DNA from: Nostoc sp. GT001
Lineage (GTDB): Bacteria > Cyanobacteriota > Cyanobacteriia > Cyanobacteriales > Nostocaceae
Length of the DNA: 64,000 nucleotides
Direction of reading: 5' to 3'
Assembly (NCBI RefSeq): GCF_030382115.1
Contig: NZ_JAUDRJ010000003.1
Location: 5,927,049 to 5,991,048 of the forward strand
Below are positions 27,727 to 38,100 of this stretch, in pieces. The position numbers and the translations under genes were made by a program. The notes beneath the pieces are model-generated. The model did no database searches. It saw only the letters and a list, made by a program, of their open reading frames with translations, and was not told the DNA's origin. Within the stretch, counting starts at the first letter, position 1. The number at the start of each line of letters is the position of its first letter.

Positions 27727-30700
27727 ATGGCTAAGAACGTCATCATTATGATTGGGGATGGTATGGGCTGGGAAATGGCTCGTGCTGCGTCCATCTATAA
27801 AGAGATTCAAAATGGTAAGACAGGCGCTAATCTAAGTGATTTTTATACACAAGGTAAGGGACAAGGACTCAATTTTCAAACACTCCAAGGCTACGGTTTG
27901 GCAACTACATACGGGACAACGATCGCTGGTAGTGATGGAGTTTTTAGCACTGGTAATTCAGCTCTTGACGATACCAATCCCATTACCGGAGAGAGCCAGG
28001 TTCGTCCTGGTTTCACCTTTGATCCAACTTTTAACCCAGGTAATACCCCAACAGGTGGCGCAAAAGTCAGTGATGGTGCTGTTGGGAATCTAGTAGGTTA
28101 TGACCCTACTAGAGGTGGTGTTAACCCTTGGACTCCCGGTAACGATCCTGAATATATTAAGTACAGCTATCCTGACTCGGCAAACACCGCAACAACTCTG
28201 TACACTGGCGTCAAGAGCTACAACAGCGCTATTGGCGTTGATATTTTTGAGAATCCTCTAGAAACAATTCTCAAAACGGCGAACCAAGTTGGTAAATCTA
28301 CTGGTTTGGTGACTTCAGTTCCCATTGACCATGCAACACCTGGTGCCGCTGCTGCCAACGTTAACCGTCGCAATAAGTATGATGGTGACTATCCGGCATT
28401 AGACAACATTCTGCAACAGGAACTCCGTGTCTATCAACCAACAGTATTACTTGGTGGCGGACACCCACTCTCTGCTCCTGGAGACTTACTACCATCGGAG
28501 GTTGAGCCGAATACAAGCAATGAATATATTAGCCAATCTACCTACACAGAACTTAGCACTAAACCAACAAACAACCTCTACGATTACACATTTTTAGAGC
28601 GGGGTAAGAATGCCGCCCAGAAACTAGCTGAAACTGCGGCGACAATCGATCCAGAAAAAGGCGATCGCCTTTTCGGTCTATACGGTGCGCGTGGTCAAAA
28701 TGGTAACTTGCCTGTCAGTTCTGCCAACGGCGACTACAGCACCACTGGTTTAGATATGTTCAGCGTTTTCACTAACCAAGGTGATAACACCAAAGTCGAC
28801 ACCACACGCCCACTCCTTCCTGGAGAAACGGACGCATCTTTCATTGCCAAAGAGGTTAACGAAAATCCAACCCTCAATGAATTGACAAATGCTGCATTAG
28901 ATGTATTGGGTAAAGACCCCGATGGTTTCTGGTTAATGGTTGAGGCTGGCGATATTGATTGGTCTGCCCATGATAACAACATAGACAACTTGATCGGCAC
29001 CACTTTGGACTTCGATAAGGCAGTTGGATCAACGATTGACTGGATCAACAACAATGGTGGTTGGGATGAAAACCTACTAATTGTTACTGCTGATCACGAT
29101 CACTACCTGACTCTCGACGGTGATTTTCCGACTGTAGTACAAAATCAAGGTGCTGAAGCATTAACCAATTTGGATACTCCAGCAGAAGTTGGACACTACT
29201 GGGGGTCAGATCCTACCGTCAAGTATGGTTGGGGAACTCACACAAACCGTCCCGTACCTGTTTACTACCAAGGTGCTGGTTCTGAAGTTCTAAATAGCTT
29301 GGTAGGTCAAGGTTATAACGCCTACGGTTTTGATATTCCAGGAATTGCGGGTTTAAATGATCAAACCCACATCTACCAAACGATGTTTGCTTCAATAAAG
29401 CCAAAAGTTGAGTTAGTAGGTTTTGCTTCTTTACCTGCTGATACCTATAGTGATGGGCCTGCTTCTGGTGCAGAAATTTCAGCCAATGGCAGAACCGGGC
29501 CTTTCCCTGGACAGCCAATTCAGGGTTTTAGCGGTGTTCAATTTGCTAACAGCAACTCTTTGTACTTCCTGTCAGATAATGGCTACGGTAGCAAAGATAA
29601 TAGTGAAGACTTCCTGTTACGAATCAATCGTGTAGACCCGAATTTTAAGGGAACAGAAAATGGCGATGGCACTGTTAAAGTTTTAGATTACATTCAACTG
29701 TCTGACCCTAACAACAAAGTTCCTTTCCAAATTGTGAATGAAGGAACTACTGGAAGATTACTGACTGGCGCAGATTTTGATGTCGAGTCATTCGTCTTTG
29801 ATAAAGACGGCACAATCTGGGTTGGAGAAGAGTTTGGCCCTTACCTATTGCATTTTGATGCCAGTGGTAAGTTGTTGGAAGCTCCCATTGCTACACCTGA
29901 CCAATTCAAAACTTTAGATGGAGAAGCACCTAAAGTTATTGGACACAGAGGTGCAAGTGGCGATCTCCCAGAACATACCTTAGAGGCATACAGACGGGCA
30001 ATTGAAGACGGTGCTGACTTTATTGAGCCAGACTTAGTAGTTACAAAAGATGGCGTGTTGATTGCTCGTCATGAACCTGCTTTGGCAATTTTGAATGCTG
30101 ATGGCACTCTTAATTTAAGCAATACAACCACAGACGTTTACGATGTTACCAAGTATCCACAATTTGCCGATCGCAAGAAAACAGTCAGTCTAGATGGAAC
30201 TGAAATTACAGGTTGGTTTGCTGAAGACTTTACTTTAGAAGAAATCAAGACTTTAAGAGCGATACAGCGTGTACCTTTCCGCGACCAATCCTTCAATGGT
30301 CAATTTGAAATTCCCACCCTCGCCGAAATCATCGACTTGGTTAAAGAAGTAGAAGCCGAGACAGGTAAAAAGATTGGCATCTATCCCGAAACTAAGCATC
30401 CTACCTATTCTGCCGAAGAAGCTACTTATGTAGGCACTACGAACAAAATTAACCGAAACATCAGCGAGATATTAATCGATACACTCAAGGCTGAGAACTT
30501 CACCGATCCCAGTCGGATTTTCATCCAATCCTTTGAAGTTGGTAATCTCAAGGATCTCCACGATCGCATTATGCCTAATGCAGGTGTAGATATTCCCCTG
30601 GTTCAACTTCTAGATGCAGCTGGAATTGAGCTAAACGGTGAGATCATAGAGACTCAGCCTTATGATTTTGAAGTCAGTGGCGACCTTCGCACTTATGGTG

Positions 30701-32508
30701 ATTTACGGACTCCAGAAGGTTTGGCTGAAATCGCTACCTATGCTGATGGCATTGGCCCTTGGAAGCGGTTAATTGTCAGTGTCAAAGGTACTGATGCTAA
30801 TAACGATGGTTTGGCAGATGATATCAACAACGACGGCACAGTAAATGATGCTGACAGAACGCTGTTAGCTCCCACTACCTTAATTCAAGATGCTCACAAT
30901 GCAGGTTTACAGGTTCATCCTTACACCTTTCGCGATGAAGACCTGTATTTAGCAGCAGATTACAAAGGTAATCCAGAACTAGAATTTCAGCAGTTCTATC
31001 AATTAGGCGTAGATGCACTATTTACAGACTTCCCAGAGACAGGCGATAAAGTCCGAGATTTCTTGAGCGATCCTCAGAATAACTTAGTGCGATCGCCACA
31101 AAACCCCGATGTGCTTTCAGGAGATACTTTTGCTAACTTAGGTGGCTCTAAAGGTTTTGAGGGTGGAGCAATCAACGCCAGCAAAACCAAGCTTTATATG
31201 CTGCTAGAGGGTACGGTTCAAGGTGATGCTGCTGGTGCTTTGCGGATTAACGAATTTGATATTGCCAGCCGCGAGTACACCGATAATAAACTTTACTACA
31301 AGTTGGAAAATCCCGCGTATGCGATCGGGGATTTAGCAGTCATTAATGACAATGAGTACTTAGTCGTTGAGCGGGATGGTGGTCAAGGAACTGCTGCTCA
31401 ATTCAAGAGAATCTACAAAATTGACTTGTCGAAAACAGATTCTAATGGCTATGTAGCCAAAGAAGAAGTTGCAGACTTGTTAAACATCCAAGACCCCAAC
31501 GACCTGAATGGAGATGGCAAAACCACCTTTGACTTCCCGTTTGTAACCATTGAAAATGTTTTAGTTGTTGACAAAAACACCATTTTGGTAGCTAATGACA
31601 ACAATTATCCCTTCTCTACAGGTCGTCCTGGTAATGATCCTCAGAATCCAGTCATAGACAACAACGAAATTCTACTGCTGAAGTTGGAAAAGCCCCTTAA
31701 CCTTGCAGCTGGTTTAGGTCAACCTCAAGCTGAAGAAATTAATTTTGGCTCCACTAGCAGCGATGATATTACCGTTCAGCCGGATCAAACCTTATTCACA
31801 GGTGACGGAGCAGACTTTGTAACGGGTACTACAGGTAACACAATCCAGACTGGAAATGGTGAAGACACAGTGGTGGTAAGTAGTGACTCCTCAGTCTCCA
31901 CAGGAGAGGGTAACGATCAAGTCTTGATTGGTGCCAATGGCCCTGCTAACAAAACTAGTGCTGATGGTGGCAATGGTAATGACGAAATTACCGTAGTTGA
32001 AGCCAATGGTACTAATAATTTACTTGGAGCAGCAGGTAATGATACTTTGACAGTAGTTGAAGGCTCACGTCAATTATCCTTCGGTGGTTCAGGTAACGAT
32101 ACCCTCACCAGCAACGGTGGCAATAACCGTTTGTATGGTGGTTCTGGCGATGATAAACTCTTCTCCAGCGTGAATGATTCCCTGTTTGGTGGCGATGGTG
32201 ATGATGTGCTATTTGCTGGTCAAAAGGGTGGTAATCGCTTGAGTGGTGCTGCTGGTGCTGACCAATTCTGGATTGCTAACGCCAGTCTGCCAACTAGCAA
32301 GAACATTGTGACTGATTTTGCGATCGCCATTGATAAAATCGGGCTGGGCGGTATTGGTGTTACTCAGTTTAGTGCCCTAACCCTATTGCAACAGGGTGCT
32401 GACACTATCGTAAAAAGCGGAAATACAGAGTTGGCTTCATTACTGCAAATTACCGCAACTAGCCTGACTGCAAATGACTTCGTTTTCTCTGCTAGCGTTG
32501 TGGCTTAG
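27727..32508 (+). CDS. RTX alkaline phosphatase with glycerophosphodiesterase inserted in a phytase-like domain
   Basis: A 1593-residue fusion. Residues 1-555 are a PhoA-type alkaline phosphatase: [13 protein letters not shown] metal site, DSANTATT with nucleophile Ser151, [15 protein letters not shown] and GWGTHT. Residues 563-735 and about 1125-1335 are the two halves of an esterase-like-phytase propeller ([40 protein letters not shown]). Between them, at 737-1120, sits a complete glycerophosphodiester phosphodiesterase ([34 protein letters not shown]). RTX-like repeats and a C-terminal module nearly identical to that of the preceding gene follow. There is no signal peptide. It would hydrolyse phosphomonoesters and phosphodiesters outside the cell. 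ATG 27727 ([12 protein letters not shown]) is the natural family start. Confidence 0.88.
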   Translation: MAKNVIIMIGDGMGWEMARAASIYKEIQNGKTGANLSDFYTQGKGQGLNFQTLQGYGLATTYGTTIAGSDGVFSTGNSALDDTNPITGESQVRPGFTFDPTFNPGNTPTGGAKVSDGAVGNLVGYDPTRGGVNPWTPGNDPEYIKYSYPDSANTATTLYTGVKSYNSAIGVDIFENPLETILKTANQVGKSTGLVTSVPIDHATPGAAAANVNRRNKYDGDYPALDNILQQELRVYQPTVLLGGGHPLSAPGDLLPSEVEPNTSNEYISQSTYTELSTKPTNNLYDYTFLERGKNAAQKLAETAATIDPEKGDRLFGLYGARGQNGNLPVSSANGDYSTTGLDMFSVFTNQGDNTKVDTTRPLLPGETDASFIAKEVNENPTLNELTNAALDVLGKDPDGFWLMVEAGDIDWSAHDNNIDNLIGTTLDFDKAVGSTIDWINNNGGWDENLLIVTADHDHYLTLDGDFPTVVQNQGAEALTNLDTPAEVGHYWGSDPTVKYGWGTHTNRPVPVYYQGAGSEVLNSLVGQGYNAYGFDIPGIAGLNDQTHIYQTMFASIKPKVELVGFASLPADTYSDGPASGAEISANGRTGPFPGQPIQGFSGVQFANSNSLYFLSDNGYGSKDNSEDFLLRINRVDPNFKGTENGDGTVKVLDYIQLSDPNNKVPFQIVNEGTTGRLLTGADFDVESFVFDKDGTIWVGEEFGPYLLHFDASGKLLEAPIATPDQFKTLDGEAPKVIGHRGASGDLPEHTLEAYRRAIEDGADFIEPDLVVTKDGVLIARHEPALAILNADGTLNLSNTTTDVYDVTKYPQFADRKKTVSLDGTEITGWFAEDFTLEEIKTLRAIQRVPFRDQSFNGQFEIPTLAEIIDLVKEVEAETGKKIGIYPETKHPTYSAEEATYVGTTNKINRNISEILIDTLKAENFTDPSRIFIQSFEVGNLKDLHDRIMPNAGVDIPLVQLLDAAGIELNGEIIETQPYDFEVSGDLRTYGDLRTPEGLAEIATYADGIGPWKRLIVSVKGTDANNDGLADDINNDGTVNDADRTLLAPTTLIQDAHNAGLQVHPYTFRDEDLYLAADYKGNPELEFQQFYQLGVDALFTDFPETGDKVRDFLSDPQNNLVRSPQNPDVLSGDTFANLGGSKGFEGGAINASKTKLYMLLEGTVQGDAAGALRINEFDIASREYTDNKLYYKLENPAYAIGDLAVINDNEYLVVERDGGQGTAAQFKRIYKIDLSKTDSNGYVAKEEVADLLNIQDPNDLNGDGKTTFDFPFVTIENVLVVDKNTILVANDNNYPFSTGRPGNDPQNPVIDNNEILLLKLEKPLNLAAGLGQPQAEEINFGSTSSDDITVQPDQTLFTGDGADFVTGTTGNTIQTGNGEDTVVVSSDSSVSTGEGNDQVLIGANGPANKTSADGGNGNDEITVVEANGTNNLLGAAGNDTLTVVEGSRQLSFGGSGNDTLTSNGGNNRLYGGSGDDKLFSSVNDSLFGGDGDDVLFAGQKGGNRLSGAAGADQFWIANASLPTSKNIVTDFAIAIDKIGLGGIGVTQFSALTLLQQGADTIVKSGNTELASLLQITATSLTANDFVFSASVVA

Positions 32509-33121
32509 TCTGTTCACCTAGTGCAGCGTGGCAGAAATAACTATCAGTTGAAACAGTGGTTTTCAATTACGTAGACTACAGCAAATAGTTCGTTATTCTG
32601 GGGTGGGCATTACAATGCTCACCCTATTCTCGTTTCGCTGGAGTCCAATCTACCTCGAAGGGGTTACATTACTTATCAGTTGCTAAAATCGCAGTATTCC
32701 TTGTTCTTCAAGGTATTAATTCTTCTTATTCTCTCAAAATAAGCCTACGTACAGTTAATATTCCCATTGCAAACATCTCTAAAGTTTTAATTTTCAATGA
32801 AGATGTATTGAAAATAACTACGATTTGGAGGAAATAGGTCAGAATGAAAGAACTAAATCTTAGAGTCAGTGCCCTTTCACACAAATATTGTAGGATTGCG
32901 GCATAATTTTTTGTCAAATTAATCTTTTAATATAATTTTAAAGCTAACAATGTAACCATCAATTCTACGTGTAAACACTAATAGATAAATATATAAAAAT
33001 GCTTTACCACTTTTTATTTTATCTGTTTCTCTAAATACGGAAAATAAACATCTCATCTTAAATTTAAATACACCCAATTCCTTGTTATTCATTGATATAA
33101 GTATTTTTCTTCAACTTAAAA
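32509..33121. other. AT-rich non-coding gap with a terminator-like hairpin at 32601-32630
   Basis: GGGTGGGCATT (from 32601) pairs, with one G-T wobble, with AATGCTCACCC, followed by TATT. It probably ends the phosphatase transcript. The rest, up to the NRPS gene, is strongly AT-rich with no gene and no promoter I can assign confidently. Confidence 0.65.
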
Positions 33122-35158
33122 ATGAAAATAATAACTAATTCATTGGCTCAAAATAAAAATGAATTACTGATGAATGATGGTCAACTTTCATCATCAGAAA
33201 ACAACTTAGAACGAGATAATTTAAGATTAACTATTTTGAAAAAATCTGAAAATAACCTACTAATAGAGTTGAATCATACTCAAACTGATTATCCTCAACA
33301 AGCGTCTATTCATCAGTTGTTTGAAGCACAAGTAGAGAAAACGCCTGATGCTGTAGCACTAATTTTTAATAATCAGCATCTTACTTATAGAGATTTGAAT
33401 AGTCGTGCTAATCAACTAGCACAACATCTGCAATCACTAGGGGTAGGAACAGAAACTCTTGTAGGAATCTGCATAGAGCGCTCCTTAGAAATGATTGTGG
33501 CACTTTTAGCTATCCTTAAAGCAGGTGGAGCTTATGTACCATTAGACCCAGGTTATCCACAAGAACGTTTAGCTTTCATGCTATCAGATACCCAGGTATC
33601 AATACTATTAACTCAAAAAGAATTAGTTGCAAAATTACCTACTCATACAGCATTTGTAATTTGTTTAGATACAGATTGGAATACAATCTCCCAAAATCAC
33701 AAAGAGAACCTAAACACTAGTGTCACTGCTGATAACTTGGCTTATGTCATGTATACATCAGGTTCTACAGGTACACCCAAAGGTGTTAGCGTTATCCATC
33801 GTGGTGTAGTTAGATTAGTCAAAGAAACTAATTATGCTCACCTCACAGATGAAGAAATAATTTTGCAACTTGCTCCTATTTCCTTCGATGCTTCAACTTT
33901 TGAAATTTGGGGTTGCTTACTGAACGGTGGGCAATTAATAATCTATCCTCCTCATACACCATCTTTAGAAGAATTAGGACAGATTATTCAGCAATATCAA
34001 GTTACTACTCTTTGGCTGACAGCCGGTTTATTCCACCTGATAGTGGATGAAAAAATAGATGCTTTGAAATCCTTGCGTCAACTTTTAGCGGGTGGTGATG
34101 TCTTATCTGTTCCCCATGTGCAGAAGTTTCTGCAAACAGTGGACAACTGTCAGCTAATTAATGGTTATGGGCCAACTGAAAATACAACTTTTACCTGTTG
34201 CCATCCTATAACAGCGCCACTGCAACCAGATGTTTCTATTCCTATTGGTCGCCCAATTGCTAATACCCAAGTTTATATATTAGATCAAAACCTCCAACCA
34301 GTATCAATAGGAGAAACTGGCGAATTGTACATTGGTGGTGATGGATTAGCTAGAGGCTATTTAAACCGTCCCGATTTGACTGCCGAAAAATTTATTTTTC
34401 ACTCATTTGATAGCAATTTAGAAACGCGCCTTTACAAGACTGGAGATTTAGCTCGTTATCTTCCAGATGGCAAAGTAGAATTCTTAGGTCGTATTGACAA
34501 TCAGGTAAAAATTCGCGGTTTCAGAATTGAGCTAGGGGAAATTGAGCGAGAAATTGCACAACATCCTGATGTTCGGGAAATTGTCGTTTTAGCTCGTCAG
34601 GATGAGACAAGTGAAAAACAGTTGACAGCTTATATTGTTCCTCACTATAACAGTGGATATACGCACAATAAATTACGTGGTTTCTTACAACAGCGACTAC
34701 CTAATTACATGGTGCCATCAGCCTTTGTGATGTTAGAGTCGCTGCCTTTGACTGCAAATGGCAAAGTCGATAGACATAAATTGCCAGCACCAAGTAGAGA
34801 ACGTCCACAACTGGAACAAGCTTACATTTCTCCCCAAACCGATTTAGAGCGTCTGCTTGCAGGTATTTTATCTGAACTGCTCAAAATCGATCGCGTTGGG
34901 ATTGATGATAATTTCTTTGATTTGGGAGCAACTTCAATCTCAATTCTCCAAGTTGCTGCGCGAATAAAACAGGAACTTGGTATTGAGCTATCTGCTGTGA
35001 AGTTATTTCAGTATTCAACGATTGGCTCTTTAGCAACCTATTTGCATTCCAACCAGAATAGCCAACCATCTTCTGACAAGCTGCAAAATCGCGCCCAACG
35101 CCAACAAGCAGCTCGGACTCGTCGTCGTAATCATCAACAAGGTGTTAAGCAATGGTAA
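33122..35158 (+). CDS. NRPS loading protein, adenylation-carrier (A-T), valine-like code
   Basis: A 678-residue two-domain NRPS without a condensation domain, so it looks like the starter of the pathway. The A domain (about 65-560) has intact core motifs: YVMYTSGSTGTPKGV (A3), NGYGPTENT (A5), YKTGDL (A7), RIELGEIE (A8) and the catalytic lysine in PLTANGKVDR (A10). Reading the specificity positions gives D-A-F-W-L-G-G-T-F-K, one conservative change from the published valine code DAFWIGGTFK, so Val or a similar aliphatic residue is expected. The carrier domain has DDNFFDLGATSIS with phosphopantetheine Ser605. Residues 1-55 are Asn/Ser-rich and unassigned. Its stop overlaps the start of the PKS gene (ATGGTAA). 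Confidence 0.93.
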   Translation: MKIITNSLAQNKNELLMNDGQLSSSENNLERDNLRLTILKKSENNLLIELNHTQTDYPQQASIHQLFEAQVEKTPDAVALIFNNQHLTYRDLNSRANQLAQHLQSLGVGTETLVGICIERSLEMIVALLAILKAGGAYVPLDPGYPQERLAFMLSDTQVSILLTQKELVAKLPTHTAFVICLDTDWNTISQNHKENLNTSVTADNLAYVMYTSGSTGTPKGVSVIHRGVVRLVKETNYAHLTDEEIILQLAPISFDASTFEIWGCLLNGGQLIIYPPHTPSLEELGQIIQQYQVTTLWLTAGLFHLIVDEKIDALKSLRQLLAGGDVLSVPHVQKFLQTVDNCQLINGYGPTENTTFTCCHPITAPLQPDVSIPIGRPIANTQVYILDQNLQPVSIGETGELYIGGDGLARGYLNRPDLTAEKFIFHSFDSNLETRLYKTGDLARYLPDGKVEFLGRIDNQVKIRGFRIELGEIEREIAQHPDVREIVVLARQDETSEKQLTAYIVPHYNSGYTHNKLRGFLQQRLPNYMVPSAFVMLESLPLTANGKVDRHKLPAPSRERPQLEQAYISPQTDLERLLAGILSELLKIDRVGIDDNFFDLGATSISILQVAARIKQELGIELSAVKLFQYSTIGSLATYLHSNQNSQPSSDKLQNRAQRQQAARTRRRNHQQGVKQW

Positions 35159-38100
35159 ATATGCAAGCATCCGATAACCAAGATCCTAATGATGGTATTG
35201 CCATTATTGGCATGGTAGGAAGATTTCCTGGGGCTGGAAATGTTGATGAGTTTTGGCGCAATCTGTGTGACGGATTAGAATCAACGACTTTCTTTCAAGA
35301 TGACGAACTAGACCCTAGTATTGATCCGAACCTTTGTAAAGATCCTAGCTACGTGAAAGCTAGAGGAATTATTTCTGGGGGAGAAACTTTTGATGCTGCC
35401 TTCTTTGGCATTAATCCACTGGAAGCTGTGGTTATGGACCCACAAGCCAGAGTTTTTCTAGAGTTGGTTTATGAAGCTCTAGAAAATGCTGGTTATGAAT
35501 CAGAATCTTTCGAGGGTTTGATTGGTTTATACGCTGGTTGCGGTCAAAATACTTATTTTGCTAGCCACATTTCTGGACGTATGGAAATTGTCGATCGCAT
35601 CGGCGAGTTCCAGACGATGCTAGCCAATGAAAAAGACTTTTTGACTACCCGTGCTGCTTACAAACTCAACCTCAAAGGCCCAGCCGTCAGCGTCAATACA
35701 GCCTGTTCCACTTCTTTGGTAGCAGTCATTCAGGCTTGCCAAGCCTTAACCAGCTATCAGTGCGATTTGGCTTTGTCCGGTGGTGTATCTATGACTACAC
35801 CTCAAAACAGCGGTTATATGGCTCAAGAAGGCAGTATGCTCTCTGGAGATGGGCATTGCCGTCCCTTTGATGCCAGCGCTCAGGGCACAATGTTCAATAG
35901 TGGTGCAGGAGTAGTTGTCCTCAAACGTTTAGAAGATGCACTCAATGATGGCGATCGCATCTATGCTGTAATTCGAGGTTCTGGTATCAATAATGACGGG
36001 GCTGATAAAGTAAGCTTTACTGCTCCTAGCGTAGACGGACAAGCAGAAGCCGTTGCAATGGCCCAAGCTTATGCCAACTTTCACCCAGAAACCATCTCTT
36101 ATATTGAAGCTCACGGTACAGCTACACCTTTAGGCGACCCCATTGAAATTGAAGCGCTGACGCAAGCATTCCGAGTACATACAGATGCTAAACAATTTTG
36201 TGCGATCGGTTCTCTTAAAAGCAATGTCGGACATTTAGTTGCGGCGGCTGGAGTCGCAGGTTTAATTAAAACCGCTCTCGCCCTGCATTATAAAAAGATT
36301 CCACCTAGTTTAAATTTTGAGGCTCCCAACCCCAAAATTGACTTTGCCAACAGCCCCTTCTATGTAAATACCAAACTAGCTGAATGGTCAGAAGGTGAAA
36401 CTCCGCGACGAGCCGGTGTAAGTTCTTTTGGTGTCGGTGGGACTAATGCTCATATTGTGCTAGAAGAAGCGCCACAAATCCAAAGTTCAGGATCTTCGCG
36501 CCCACAGCAGCTATTGTTGCTCTCGGCAAAAACTAGTCAAGCTTTAGAGGCTGCAACAGCGAATTTACACCAACATTTGCAGTATAATCCCAAAATTAAC
36601 TTAGCTGATGTAGCTTATACTTTACAGCGAGGGCGTAAAGCCTTCAACTACCGACGCAGTATAGTTTGTCACGACATCACAGATGCGATCGCAGCGCTGC
36701 AATCTTTAGATCCAAATCAAGTAAATACCCGGCATACAGAAATCCGCAATCCAGCCGTTGTCTTCATGTTCCCCGGACAAGGATCGCAATATGTAGACAT
36801 GGGACTGAATCTCTACAACCGCGAACCTGTGTTTCAGGAAGTGGTAGATAAATGTGCTGAAATCCTTAAACCTTTGTTGGGTAGGGATTTACGAGAAATC
36901 ATGTATCCAGCACCGAGCGATTGCGAAACTGCGGCTATCTCTCTGCGGCAAACCTGCTTTACTCAACCAGCATTATTTGTCATTGAATATGCTTTAGCGC
37001 AACTGTGGCAAAGTTGGGGAGTCAAGCCCCAAGCCATGATTGGTCACAGCATTGGTGAATTTGTTGCTGCTTGTATAGCGGGTGTATTCACCTTAGAAGA
37101 TGCGCTGATGTTGGTTGCAAATCGCGGTCGCTTCATGTGGGAGTTACCAGAAGGGGCGATGCTCTCGGTGCGCCTTCCAGCCAAACAGATAGAGCCACGA
37201 TTGAGTGCAGAATTAGCGATCGCAGCAATTAACGGCCCTTCCCTGTGTGTAGTTTCTGGCCCCACAGAGGCGATCGCGGCTCTACAAAAACAATTAGAAA
37301 GCGAAGAAGTTGTCTGTCGCCATTTACACACTTCCCACGCTTTCCACTCCCCAATGATGGATAGCATCATAGCCCCCTTTGCTGAGGTAGTTGGAAAGGT
37401 TAAATTATCGCCACCCCAAATTCCCTTTGTATCCACAGTTACCGCCGACTGGATTACAGCCCAACAAGCAACTGATCCGATGTATTGGGCTACACATCTG
37501 CGTCAGACTGTGCGATTTGCGGAGGGCGTACAAACTCTATGGCAGCAACCGGAGCGCGTACTGTTAGAAGTGGGGCCACGAATCACAACTACGACCTTAG
37601 CCCGCCAACAAGCAAAAGATATTAAACAACAGATAGCCATTCCTTCTCTAAGTGATAATGCTGAGAACGAAGCTGAATGGACAGCATTACTCAAGGCAGT
37701 AGGACAACTGTGGCTAGCAGGAGTATCTATTGACTGGAGCAACTTCTATCAAAGGGAAACGCGACAACGAATTCCTCTACCTACCTATCCCTTTGAGCGC
37801 CAACGCTTCTGGATTGATCCTCCACCTCATCCCAATCGTGCAGCAACTTCCAAACTTTTAAATCCTCATTTATTAGAAAAGACCCAAACTATGACAACAT
37901 ACCCTCAGCAAAAGCTTATTCCTCTGCTCAAAGAAGTTATCGAAGAAACATCAGGATTGGAAATTGCTAGTGTTGACGACTCGACAACATTTTTAGAAAT
38001 GGGATTAGATTCCTTATCTCTAACGCAAGTCGGGTTAGCTTTGAAGAAAAAATTTAAAGTCAAAGTAACACTTAGGCAGTTACTAGAAATTTGCCCGAAC

